From: Nitrospira sp. | GTDB taxonomy: Bacteria; Nitrospirota; Nitrospiria; Nitrospirales; Nitrospiraceae | NCBI GenBank assembly: GCA_029881435.1 | Contig: JAOUMR010000001.1 | Location: 1 to 64,000, forward strand | Length of the DNA stretch: 64,000 nucleotides | Direction: 5' to 3' | Shown: one piece after another, positions 26,877 through 37,748 of the stretch | Position numbering within the stretch: position 1 is the stretch's first letter | Layout: the number at the start of each line of letters is the position of its first letter | Translations under genes and position numbers: made by a program | Notes under the pieces: generated by a model | The model's input: the letters and a program-made list of their open reading frames with translations, nothing else | Databases searched by the model: none | What the model was told of the DNA's origin: nothing

Positions 26877-28010
26877 CTACAAACCACTCTTCGTCAACTG
26901 AAATGATCTGGTTACCCCGAAGATGTAACTGATTCCCTGAGCCAAGTTATTGTTGGAGTCCCTCATAATCGGAATTTGCGAATGGAAATACACGGACGTC
27001 CACTTGGTCCATGGCGAATCGATCAGCCCATTCAGGCTGACCTGAAAGCCCGGCGAAAATGCAAAATATGTGGAGCCAGTAGTCGGCACCCGGCGGTTGG
27101 TGATCGCAGGGTCAAGGACGATCGTCTCACCGGGAAAATCCGGAGCATCAGCCGGCGTAGCCGATCGTTCCAGCGACGCGCTGATATTGTCATGGACCAA
27201 ATACCGCCAATGGAATTGCCCCGTCAGCACTAGCCAAGGAGCGCGCTCCAAAGGCACACCGCTCGCGCCCAGGTTAAGGTTGTACTCGTCACCAAACTGA
27301 TAGCCATCATTGTTACGAAACGTATGGCGATAGCTGCCATAGAAGAACTGATTGAGCCGGTGTGGAATCAGCTCATAGGTTTGATAGACCGACCCAATGA
27401 GCCCGACGTTACCTCTCCCCAATTGAGTTGGTGACTCCATCAGCTCACCGGCGGCATCCCTGGCACTGGTACTGCCGGTCGGTACTTGCACACCGAACCC
27501 AGCGACGATCATGCTTCGCAGCGTTGGAAGCACGTTGTATTTGGCGGTAATGATCATGTCTCCGATCCCGTTGTCCCGAAACGGGACCAGTTCGCCCTCA
27601 CCGTTTGCTCCTTCTTCCCCCAATCCATCGATATGTTTATGCGTCCGCCACAGATACGGAATCGAGACCTGCACACCCAGCCGATCCGTAATGCCGTAGT
27701 TCAAGTCAAAGTTGACGGTTTGCGTAATGGTCCGCACCTCTTGATGGTGATCCAGAATGAGGCGGCGTCCGGCTTGATCGATCGCGGGAATCACCCCGTT
27801 CGTTCCATCCAGTAAGCGCATCGGCGTGTAATTGTACATGGTGTTGAACGTCAGGATGCCGGCCTGCGGCACCTGCTGCTGGGAACCAATCACCACAAAG
27901 CAGGTCACCGACCCGCAGGCTGCTTCAGCCGGTTGGACGACAGGCCATAGCCCGGGAAACAAGCAGAGTCCCAACATGCTACATCCAAGTATGAAACGTT
28001 TCAGCGACAT
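26877..28010 (-). CDS. outer-membrane beta-barrel protein, paralogue A
   Basis: About 377 aa; paralogue of the protein at 24793-25863. After a signal peptide the mature start reads EAACGSVTCFVVIGSQQQVP, the same two-cysteine motif. Shared barrel blocks include FDLNYGITDRLGVQVSIPY, YNVLPTLRSMIVAGFGVQVP, YQTYELIPHRLNQFFYGSYR and the end SYIFGVTRSFQLT. ATG 28010 is preferred over 28040 because AAGGAG lies 11 nt upstream. It follows the first small His/Cys protein by about 110 nt. The barrel likely sits in the outer membrane; what it passes is unknown. Confidence 0.82.
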   Translation of the reverse strand: MSLKRFILGCSMLGLCLFPGLWPVVQPAEAACGSVTCFVVIGSQQQVPQAGILTFNTMYNYTPMRLLDGTNGVIPAIDQAGRRLILDHHQEVRTITQTVNFDLNYGITDRLGVQVSIPYLWRTHKHIDGLGEEGANGEGELVPFRDNGIGDMIITAKYNVLPTLRSMIVAGFGVQVPTGSTSARDAAGELMESPTQLGRGNVGLIGSVYQTYELIPHRLNQFFYGSYRHTFRNNDGYQFGDEYNLNLGASGVPLERAPWLVLTGQFHWRYLVHDNISASLERSATPADAPDFPGETIVLDPAITNRRVPTTGSTYFAFSPGFQVSLNGLIDSPWTKWTSVYFHSQIPIMRDSNNNLAQGISYIFGVTRSFQLTKSGL

Positions 28011-28118
28011 AATGACGGGGACTCCTTCCCGTAAAAGCAATATTGAACTGCCTACAGAGTTAGGACATCTCGAATGGTCACATCCAACAAGATGGCCCTG
28101 ACGAGCACAAAGTAAAGT

Positions 28119-28415
28119 TTAGAAGGAGCAGGATGGGGGCGCCCGGCTAGAACAGATGCGAGAAGGCTGAGGAATCGGATCACTCGAACGCTGAGTCGGA
28201 ATAAGCGCAATATGACTTCGGTGTGCCCGGATCACTACCACTTCGCTATCAAGCACCGTACCGGCGGCACACATCCACGAGCAGAGCAGGGTCCCATGGG
28301 TAGCCGCTTGATGCTGTGCATGGTGCCCTGCGTGCTCGGCCGCTTGAGCCTGAGCCAAGCCACCAACTGCCAACACACATAGGACCAACACAATTGAAAA
28401 GAACTTACGAAACAT
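28119..28415 (-). CDS. small exported His/Cys protein, first paralogue
   Basis: 98 aa with a signal peptide (FFSIVLVLCVLAVGGLAQA) and mature start EHAGHHAQHQAATHGTLLCS continuing WMCAAG. It shares the His-cluster, CxWxC and C-terminal RAPP pattern with the copies at 25964 and 24415. It is the first gene after the promoter at 28470-28499 and therefore probably heads the operon. The C-terminal RGPP/RAPP ending and size recall DUF2946-type proteins seen near copper genes, which is a recollection that I could not verify. Function unknown. Confidence 0.65.
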   Translation of the reverse strand: MFRKFFSIVLVLCVLAVGGLAQAQAAEHAGHHAQHQAATHGTLLCSWMCAAGTVLDSEVVVIRAHRSHIALIPTQRSSDPIPQPSRICSSRAPPSCSF

Positions 28416-28469
28416 GGGAATCTACTTCCTGCACCTACCAAGAAACCTAGAGCTGATTCTTTGGCTCGG

Positions 28470-28499
28470 ATACTAGGCGACAGGAACGTAACCTGTCAA
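28470..28499 (-). promoter_or_regulatory. sigma-70-type promoter with an overlapping dyad, reading into the His/Cys operon
   Basis: On the minus strand TTGACA (28499-28494) is separated by 18 nt from TAGTAT (28475-28470), placing a start near 28463, about 48 nt before the first codon at 28415. A dyad GACAGG-N7-CCTGTC (28479-28497) overlaps the -35 box and half of the spacer. That geometry suits a repressor or a MerR-type activator that needs a slightly long spacer. The regulator is not identified. Confidence 0.6.
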
Positions 28500-28618
28500 G
28501 CCGCCGTGATGCGAGCTGAGGATCGAGTAGGATTCATTGAAGGGATGCTGTATACTGCCGACCCTATTGGGATAGTAACGCTCATTACACAACGGCTTTT
28601 CTCATTTCGTACTACGCT

Positions 28619-30703
<2,085 letters not shown>

Positions 30704-30772
30704 TCGTGGACGGTCTACTGCCCACCCGATCAGTATCCGGAAGAGTGGGATGTCAAAGGACTGACCGAGGTC

Positions 30773-31342
30773 ATGCAGAGTCAGTTCGGCTTGGATGTCA
30801 CTCAGGGCAAAGACGACGGTGGAGATTCACTGCGCGATGTTGGGCGAGATGCGCTGCTCGAAGACCTCCGAACCCATGCCCGGGAAGCCTATACGAAAAA
30901 GGAACAAGAATTAGGGCCGGAATTGATGCGCTTTCTGGAGAAGACATTTATGTTACAGGTGATCGATCACCACTGGAAAGATCACCTGCTGGGGATGGAC
31001 CACCTGCGAGACGGCATCGGTCTTCGCGGGTACGGCCAGAAAGATCCGTTGATCGAGTATAAACGTGAAGGGTTCGACCTCTTTGCCGGCTTGATGGAAC
31101 GCATCAAATCCGACACCCTCGATCGACTCTTTCACGTCCAGGCCGTCCGTCAGGAAGGAGAACACCAGGCTCCTCCGCCCCAGTCCATCCTGTCACATCC
31201 GCAGCCCAGAATGACATTGAACCGAGGCGACGAACCGGCTACCCCAACGACTCCCACCCAACGAACCGACAGCAAGGTCGGTCGCAATGACCCCTGTCCG
31301 TGCGGCAGCGGAAAGAAGTACAAGAAGTGCCATGGGTCATAG
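30773..31342 (+). CDS. secA: SecA C-terminal part (continuation of the interrupted gene)
   Basis: In the same frame as the upstream part and unmistakably Sec[41 protein letters not shown], and the C-terminal SEC-C zinc motif [18 protein letters not shown]. The first in-frame ATG is at 30773 (MQSQFGLDV), but homology begins earlier at about 30716 ([12 protein letters not shown]). Without the N-terminal motor it cannot function alone. Independent expression from 30773 is not supported by a clear ribosome-binding site. Confidence 0.8.
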   Translation: MQSQFGLDVTQGKDDGGDSLRDVGRDALLEDLRTHAREAYTKKEQELGPELMRFLEKTFMLQVIDHHWKDHLLGMDHLRDGIGLRGYGQKDPLIEYKREGFDLFAGLMERIKSDTLDRLFHVQAVRQEGEHQAPPPQSILSHPQPRMTLNRGDEPATPTTPTQRTDSKVGRNDPCPCGSGKKYKKCHGS

Positions 31343-31613
31343 GTGATGCTCGGCTGACAAAAAGGCCTACACCTTTGCCGTGATCTCAATCCTGAGACTT
31401 TCAACCACCACTGACCGCAACGAATCCGGTTAGCCGTGGAACTAGCTCCTGTGGCGTACGCTTAAGACTCCATTCCTCCTTATTTCGCCTTGACTTAACG
31501 CAGTTCCGAGGACTACGCTATGCCCCTTTCGACGCCTGGGTTTATGGGCAGGCACTGCCCATAATTTACGGGTGTCACTTTTTCCATTGATGACGGTAAA
31601 TTTGGAGCTTTCT

Positions 31614-32789
31614 GTGAGCGCAGGGCATCCAGAACTCATCGCCGCCATTGCTGCTGAAATCGCTGCCTCAGGACCGATTCCGTTCGCTCGGTTCATGGAG
31701 TTGGCCCTCTATCATCCGCAGTTCGGCTACTACATGCGCGCACCGGAACAACCGGTTGAACGAATCGGTTGGCGTGGCGATTTCTATACGAGTTCGGACG
31801 TCCATCCTATTCTTGGGCAAGCCCTCGCAACACAAGCTGAACAGGTAGACCGGTTACTTGGACAACCTGACCCTTTTATCGTAGTCGAAATGGGGCCCGG
31901 CAAAGGGTTGCTGGCAAGACACTTTCTCTCTGCCTGCCAGAGGCATCGTGGGTCGTTGTTCGAGCGCCTTCACTATGTCTTGATTGAACGAAGCCCGGCC
32001 ATGCAGGTGTTACAACGCGAGAACGTAGCTCGCTGGTTCGATTGCCCGAACCGCCTCACCTGGGTGAACGATCTTGAGAATTTGGCCCTGGAAGGGGTGA
32101 ACGGGCTCTTCCTGAGCAATGAACTCATCGATTCATTTCCCGTCCACCGCATTCAAGTCACGGCGAACGGAACTGAAGAGTTGTGGGTGGACTATCAAAG
32201 CGGACAATTCATTGAATGTTTGAGACCGCTGTCGTCCGAAGCCTTATCCAATCACGTGCGCCGAATCAACACCGATTGGCCGGAGGGCTATCGAACCGAA
32301 ATCAATGTTCACGCGTTGAGTTGGATGCGGCAGGTCGCTCAGCTCCTCAATCGAGGGATCGTACTCACGATCGATTACGGCCACACGGCCCAGGATCTCT
32401 ATCGACCTGACCGGAAAGGCGGCACATTCCTCTGTTATTCACGACACTCCGTCAACGAGGAGCCGTTCCTCCACGTAGGGGATCAGGACATGACTGCGCA
32501 TGTGGATTTCACGAGTCTGGCTCTTACCGGGGAAGCATATGGTCTCCGCACGACCGGCTTCACCAATCAACTGAGTTTTCTGATGGGGCTTGGCGTCGAA
32601 CACATGATACAGGAGCTGGAACCAGACAGCCCGACGTTCAAAGCTGCTAGTCACTTGCTCAGGCCAAACGGCATGGGAACCACCTTCAAGGTCCTTGTTC
32701 AGCACAAGGGAATTTTGAGTCCCGAACTGGATGGCCTGAAGTATAAGCCATTTTTTGATTCTGCACTCACGACACGGTCGGCTGCTTGA
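31614..32789 (+). CDS. SAM-dependent methyltransferase, MidA/NDUFAF7 family
   Basis: About 391 aa. The family start GPIPFARFMELALYHPQFGY is followed by GDFYTSSDVHPILGQALA, the SAM-binding VEMGPGKGLLARHF, LSNELIDSFPVHR and TIDYGHTAQDLY. Mitochondrial NDUFAF7 dimethylates an arginine of the complex I 49-kDa subunit (the NuoD counterpart) during assembly, and this gene lies directly upstream of nuoA, which supports the same role here. The frame extends to GTG 31572, with an ATG at 31590. GTG 31614 is preferred because GGAG lies 6 nt upstream. The gap to nuoA is about 60 nt, so it probably leads the nuo operon. Confidence 0.85.
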   Translation: MSAGHPELIAAIAAEIAASGPIPFARFMELALYHPQFGYYMRAPEQPVERIGWRGDFYTSSDVHPILGQALATQAEQVDRLLGQPDPFIVVEMGPGKGLLARHFLSACQRHRGSLFERLHYVLIERSPAMQVLQRENVARWFDCPNRLTWVNDLENLALEGVNGLFLSNELIDSFPVHRIQVTANGTEELWVDYQSGQFIECLRPLSSEALSNHVRRINTDWPEGYRTEINVHALSWMRQVAQLLNRGIVLTIDYGHTAQDLYRPDRKGGTFLCYSRHSVNEEPFLHVGDQDMTAHVDFTSLALTGEAYGLRTTGFTNQLSFLMGLGVEHMIQELEPDSPTFKAASHLLRPNGMGTTFKVLVQHKGILSPELDGLKYKPFFDSALTTRSAA

Positions 32790-32850
32790 GGAATAGAGCA
32801 TGCGTGCATCTCCAAAGAATCACCAGCTGGCAACGAGGTTCTAAGGTCTC

Positions 32851-33222
32851 ATGGGAAACATCACTGCTCCAGAGAGCTATGTACCGATCCTCATCTTCAT
32901 CGGTGTCGCCATTGCTCTAGGGACCGTCACGCTTCTACTCGGCAGCTTTGTGCGTCCTAACCAACCCTATCGGGCAAAGTTGGCGCCGTATGAAAGCGGA
33001 AGCCCGCTGTTTCAGGACGCCAGGGTGCAGTTCCCGATCCGGTATTACATCATTGCCATGCTCTTCGTGATTTTTGATATCGAGATCGTCTTTATGTTTC
33101 CGTGGGCTGTTGCATTCAACGATCTTGGGCTGGTTGGATTGGTGGAGATGGTCCTGTTCATTGCCATCCTGGTGGTCGGGTTTTGGTACGCATGGAAAAA
33201 AGGAGCGCTGGAGTGGGATTGA
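32851..33222 (+). CDS. nuoA: NADH-quinone oxidoreductase subunit A
   Basis: Small complex I membrane subunit of 123 aa with three helices. The conserved loop reads KLAPYESGSPLFQDARVQFP, where the family has a YECG-type cysteine; here that position is Ser (YESG). The second helix contains YYIIAMLFVIFDIEIVFMFP, with the conserved acidic pair. Start ATG 32851. Its stop overlaps the left arm of a 119-bp inverted-repeat element that separates it from nuoB. Confidence 0.93.
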   Translation: MGNITAPESYVPILIFIGVAIALGTVTLLLGSFVRPNQPYRAKLAPYESGSPLFQDARVQFPIRYYIIAMLFVIFDIEIVFMFPWAVAFNDLGLVGLVEMVLFIAILVVGFWYAWKKGALEWD

Positions 33223-33338
33223 AGGGCGGTGGGCCTACCCTTCGTGCTCGCCCACCGCGCACACAAGATCGATTGGGAATAGATAACGGGCGGTGCTCGG
33301 TGGATGCGCGCAGTGAAGGCCAGCCCCACCGCCCTTCA
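33220..33338. repeat. 119-bp imperfect palindromic element between nuoA and nuoB
   Basis: The ends are a perfect 14-bp inverted repeat: TGAAGGGCGGTGGG at 33220-33233 pairs with 33325-33338, and the similarity continues imperfectly inward. Inside are two further hairpins, GCGGTGGGC/GCCCACCGC (33226-33234 with 33250-33258) and GGGCGGTG/CACCGCCC (33288-33295 with 33327-33334). The left arm includes the nuoA stop codon. It could be a small palindromic mobile element (MITE/REP-like) or a structured RNA that tunes nuoB translation. No second copy was noticed in the window. Confidence 0.65.
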
Positions 33339-33361
33339 TCCGGGAAAGGGTGTGGGAACAC

Positions 33362-33841
<480 letters not shown>

Positions 33842-33912
33842 GGCCTGACCCGTCAACGGTCGAGAGTCAATGAAAGATGTGCGAAGCCGATCTGAACAAC
33901 GGATGACAGCTG

Positions 33913-35679
33913 ATGAGTGACGATCACATGCAATCTCTCACTGAAACTCTGCTGAATACGTTCCCGGAGGCAGTGCTCGCCGTCGACGTCGATACGGCTC
34001 GATCTGAAACGACGGTTCATGTCGCGGCGTCCCATATTTTAGAGGTTGCTCGTTTTCTGCATGACGCTCCCGAAGCGAGTTTTGACCATATCACCGATAT
34101 CTGCTCCGCCGACTATCCAACTGATCAGCAACGGTTTGAAGTTATCTACTTCTTGTTGTCGCTTCCTCACGGCAAGCGCATTCGCCTGAAGGCCAGGGTT
34201 ACCGAAGACAACCCCACCCTTGATTCGGTCACCAGCGTGTGGCGGGGGGCGACATTCTTGGAGCGGGAAGTCTACGACATGATGGGGATCCGATTCTCAG
34301 GCCACCCGGATCTGCGCCGCATCCTCCTGCCGGAGGACTATGCCGAAGGCTACCCGCTGCGCAAGGATTTCCCGACTGAAGGTCGCGGGTGGCGCAGTCA
34401 ATTCGACTTTATCCCGCGCCTGGACGAACCGCCGATCGAGCAGATCGAAAGCGAGGTCCCAGCGGCTGAAAAGAAAGTATTTCTTTCCGAGCCGAACGGC
34501 TCCTCATCGAACAGACGGGAAGAGCTCTTGTTGAACATGGGCCCACAGCATCCAAGCACACATGGCGTCGTGCGAGTTGTTCTTGAATTGGACGGAGAGC
34601 GGATTATCAAAGCCACGCCTGATCTGGGGTACCTTCACCGGGGGGTCGAGAAACTGGCCGAGGGTCTTGCCTACATGCAGATTATCCCACATACCGACCG
34701 GCTCGACTATGTCTGTGCCATGGCGAACAACTACGCCTATGTGCGAGCCGTCGAAAAGCTGCTTGGTATCACGGTGCCTGAACGAGCCGAGTATATCCGC
34801 ACCATCGTCGCGGAGATGCAACGAATCCTCGGACACCTGTTCTGGCTGGGAGCTCAGGCTCTGGATATCGGGGCGATGACTATTTTCTTTTGGACCTTTC
34901 GCGAGCGCGAGACGCTGCTCGACATGTTTGAAAAGCTTTGCGGGGCCAGACTGACATTGAACTATTACCGGATCGGCGGCGTGGACAGCGACTTCACTCC
35001 TGAGTTAGTGGCCGACCTCAAGACCTTCCTGGACACGTTTCCCCAGAAGGTCAACGAATATGATTCGCTGCTCGCAGGCAACCGGATTTGGCTAGGGCGT
35101 ACGAAACATGTCGCAGTGATCTCCGGGGAAGATGCGATCAATTTCGGTATGACCGGTCCTACCTTGCGGGGATCCGGTGTGGCGTATGACGTGCGTAAAC
35201 TCGAACCCTATGGGGTCTACCATAAGGTGGATTGGGACGTGCCGGTCGGAAAGAACGGCGACACCTATGATCGCTATTGGATTCGTGTTGAAGAGATGCG
35301 GCAGAGCGCACGGATCATCGCACAATGTCTGGATCAGCTGCCACCTGGACAGATCATCGCTGATGTGCCGCAATACATTCCGCCGCCGAAGCAGCAAGTG
35401 ATGCGTGACATGGAGAGCTTGATTCACCATTTCATCATCTTCACGCAGGGCTTTAAACCACCGAAAGGCGAGACCTATTGCGCGACCGAAGCACCGAAAG
35501 GTGAATTGGGATTTTTTATCATCAGCGACGGGAGCCCTCGCCCCTATCGACTGAAGATCCGATCGCCTTCCTTCATCCACATGGGCGCGTTCGACCACAT
35601 GGCTCGGGGTTACTTGATTTCCGACATCATCACGATTTTTGGCACATATGACGTCGTCATGGGAGAGTGCGACCGGTGA
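33913..35679 (+). CDS. nuoCD: NADH-quinone oxidoreductase subunits C and D, fused
   Basis: A 588-aa fusion. Residues 1-190 are NuoC (30-kDa type): DICSADYPTDQQRFEVIYFL, GATFLEREVYDMMGIRFSGH and RILLPEDYAEGYPLRKDFP. After a linker of about 30 residues, NuoD (49-kDa) begins at LLLNMGPQHPSTHGVVRVVL and runs to FGTYDVVMGECDR. The quinone-site residues HPSTHG and TDRLDYV are present. The NuoCD fusion also occurs in enterobacteria. An arginine in NuoD would be the expected target of the MidA-type methylase upstream. Confidence 0.95.
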   Translation: MSDDHMQSLTETLLNTFPEAVLAVDVDTARSETTVHVAASHILEVARFLHDAPEASFDHITDICSADYPTDQQRFEVIYFLLSLPHGKRIRLKARVTEDNPTLDSVTSVWRGATFLEREVYDMMGIRFSGHPDLRRILLPEDYAEGYPLRKDFPTEGRGWRSQFDFIPRLDEPPIEQIESEVPAAEKKVFLSEPNGSSSNRREELLLNMGPQHPSTHGVVRVVLELDGERIIKATPDLGYLHRGVEKLAEGLAYMQIIPHTDRLDYVCAMANNYAYVRAVEKLLGITVPERAEYIRTIVAEMQRILGHLFWLGAQALDIGAMTIFFWTFRERETLLDMFEKLCGARLTLNYYRIGGVDSDFTPELVADLKTFLDTFPQKVNEYDSLLAGNRIWLGRTKHVAVISGEDAINFGMTGPTLRGSGVAYDVRKLEPYGVYHKVDWDVPVGKNGDTYDRYWIRVEEMRQSARIIAQCLDQLPPGQIIADVPQYIPPPKQQVMRDMESLIHHFIIFTQGFKPPKGETYCATEAPKGELGFFIISDGSPRPYRLKIRSPSFIHMGAFDHMARGYLISDIITIFGTYDVVMGECDR

Positions 35680-35769
35680 TACACGAGCGGTTGACAAGAA
35701 GGAGCGCCGACGGGCCGACATCCGGAACTTGTCAGCTTGCGCACTTGTCAGCACCAGGGCTATGGAAGC

Positions 35770-36315
35770 ATGACTTTTTCAGAAACATATAAAGACGAAA
35801 TCGTCGACATCTTATCGCGCTATCCGGTCAAGCGGTCTGCCTTGATCCCGCTTCTCTACGTCGCCCAACGTGATCAGGGTTATGTGACAGAGTCGGCCAT
35901 GAAAGAAATCGCACAGCTTCTCAGACTCACGCCTCCGCAGGTGTACGAGACGATCACCTTCTACACCATGTTTAATCTCAAGCCGGTAGGGAAGTTCCAC
36001 TTGCAGGTCTGCAAATCTCTCATGTGCGCCCTCGTGGGGTCAGACACGCTGATTGAGTGGATCAACGCGAAGCTGGGGATTGCGCCGGGCGAAACCACAG
36101 CAGATGGACTGTTTAGCCTCAGCGTGGTGGAGTGTTTGGCGGCTTGCGGGACCGGTCCAATGATGCAAGTCAATGATGACTACTATGAGCAACTGACTGA
36201 GGACAAACTTGATCGCATTGTATCCGATCTGCGCTCAACGGGGACCAGTCCCCTCAAGAGCGGGCCCTTCATGTGGCCCGAACCGCTGAGGTCTACAGAT
36301 AAAGTGACAGGATGA
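35770..36315 (+). CDS. nuoE: NADH-quinone oxidoreductase subunit E (2Fe-2S)
   Basis: 24-kDa subunit of the NADH dehydrogenase module, about 181 aa. N-terminal helix bundle ILSRYPVKRSALIPLLYVAQ, then VYETITFYTMFNLKPVGKFH. The thioredoxin-like 2Fe-2S site uses CKSLMC and CLAACGTGP. ATG 35770 is preferred over the upstream 35737 because MTFSETYKDEI begins the conserved region and GGAAG lies just before it. nuoF follows after 28 nt. Confidence 0.93.
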   Translation: MTFSETYKDEIVDILSRYPVKRSALIPLLYVAQRDQGYVTESAMKEIAQLLRLTPPQVYETITFYTMFNLKPVGKFHLQVCKSLMCALVGSDTLIEWINAKLGIAPGETTADGLFSLSVVECLAACGTGPMMQVNDDYYEQLTEDKLDRIVSDLRSTGTSPLKSGPFMWPEPLRSTDKVTG

Positions 36316-36343
36316 ATCCGACACTTGTCAGCGTGGAAAACCA

Positions 36344-37651
36344 ATGCCTAGACACGAACTGATCTTGCTCAAAAATATGTCAGAGCCCGGCTACACGGGG
36401 TCTCTGGTGGACTATGAAAAGACGGGAGGCTATCAAGCCTTGCGCAAGACGCTCGGCAAGATTGCTCCGGCAGATGTCACGGCCATGGTTCGAAAATCAG
36501 GCTTGCGCGGACGCGGCGGCGCAGGCTTCCCGACCGGCGTAAAGTGGGGGTTCCTACCGAAAGATTATCAAGGCCCCCGTTACCTGTGTTGCAACGCGGA
36601 CGAGAGCGAACCCGGCACGTTCAAAGACCGGCAATTGATGGAACGCGACCCTCACCAAGTGCTGGAAGGAATCGTGTTGTCCTGCTATGCGATTGGTGCG
36701 GAAACCGCCTACATCTATATCCGCGGCGAAATGGTCTTGGGTTCCAAGATTTTAGAACAAGCCATCGGCGAAGCACGAGCCGCCGGCTATATCGGGAAGA
36801 ATATTCTCGGCACAGGTCTGCACGTGGACGTCTGGGTGCATCGAGGGGCGGGCGCGTACATTTGCGGTGAGGAAACAGCGCTGTTGGAATCGCTTGAAGG
36901 TAAACGAGGACTTCCACGCATTAAGCCCCCGTTTCCAGCCACGCATGGGCTCTATAATAAACCGACCGTGGTCAACAATGTCGAAACGCTGGCCAACCTG
37001 CCACACATCATAAGCCGAGGCCCTGAATGGTTTGCCGCAATCGGTTCGCCCCCCAAAAGCACGGGCACCAGAGTCTTCTGTGTCAGCGGACATGTGAAAC
37101 GCCCGGGCAATTATGAAGTCCCGATGGGCGTGGCGGTACGCGAGTTGGTGTACGAACATGCCGGGGGCATGCGTTCAGATAAACCGATCAAAGCCTTCAT
37201 CCCCGGAGGAGCTTCAGCGCCGTTTCTGACGCCGGCGCATCTGGATGTAAAGCTAGATTTCGAATCGGTCGCCGCGGCAGGATCGATGCTGGGATCCGGC
37301 GGCGTGACTGTGATGGAAGAAGGGACGAGCATGGTCTGGGCGGCACTCAGACTCATGGAATTTTTCTACCATGAGTCCTGCGGGAAATGTAGTCCCTGCC
37401 GAGAAGGTAGCGCCTGGCTCGTCCAGACGCTCCGTCGAATCTTGGCGAAACGTGGTCGGATGGAGGACCTTGAAACCTTACTGGATCTATGTAAAAACAT
37501 CGCAGGCCGCACAATCTGTGCCTTCGGCGACGCTGAAGTTGCGCCGATCCAAAGCACGCTGAAGTATTGGCGGCAGGAGTATGTCGACCTCATCAATGAA
37601 GCAGCGACTGCCAATCTAATCAAACTTGAGCCGGTGGGAACGAAGCCTTGA
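36344..37651 (+). CDS. nuoF: NADH-quinone oxidoreductase subunit F (NADH/FMN site)
   Basis: Binds NADH, FMN and cluster N3. RGRGGAGFPTGVKWGFLPKD is the glycine-rich nucleotide loop, YLCCNADESEPGTFKDR the FMN site, and ESCGKCSPCREGSAW with a later CAFGD supplies the 4Fe-4S ligands. The 435-aa length is standard. Its presence together with nuoE and nuoG shows a complete NADH-oxidising complex I rather than the 11-subunit ferredoxin type. Confidence 0.95.
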   Translation: MPRHELILLKNMSEPGYTGSLVDYEKTGGYQALRKTLGKIAPADVTAMVRKSGLRGRGGAGFPTGVKWGFLPKDYQGPRYLCCNADESEPGTFKDRQLMERDPHQVLEGIVLSCYAIGAETAYIYIRGEMVLGSKILEQAIGEARAAGYIGKNILGTGLHVDVWVHRGAGAYICGEETALLESLEGKRGLPRIKPPFPATHGLYNKPTVVNNVETLANLPHIISRGPEWFAAIGSPPKSTGTRVFCVSGHVKRPGNYEVPMGVAVRELVYEHAGGMRSDKPIKAFIPGGASAPFLTPAHLDVKLDFESVAAAGSMLGSGGVTVMEEGTSMVWAALRLMEFFYHESCGKCSPCREGSAWLVQTLRRILAKRGRMEDLETLLDLCKNIAGRTICAFGDAEVAPIQSTLKYWRQEYVDLINEAATANLIKLEPVGTKP

Positions 37652-37706
37652 AATCACGTCATTCGTCATTGGCCAATCATGCAAGACTCAGAATATCTAC
37701 CACTTT

Positions 37707-37747
37707 TGACCATTGACTGTTGACCAGTGACTGTTTGACCATTGCCC
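37707..37747 (+). repeat. short degenerate tandem repeat upstream of nuoG
   Basis: Three consecutive units: TGACCATTGACTGT (37707-37720), TGACCAGTGACTGT (37721-37734) and TTGACCATTGCCC (37735-37747). They occupy the last 40 nt before the nuoG start, where a ribosome-binding site would be expected, and none is obvious. The units contain repeated TTGAC strings. Function unknown. Confidence 0.55.
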
Positions 37748-37748
37748 A

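Noticed and set aside
28551-28556. TATACT as a secA promoter -10
   Set aside because: The nearest TTGAAG is only 8 nt upstream and no other -35 fits, so a promoter cannot be supported there.
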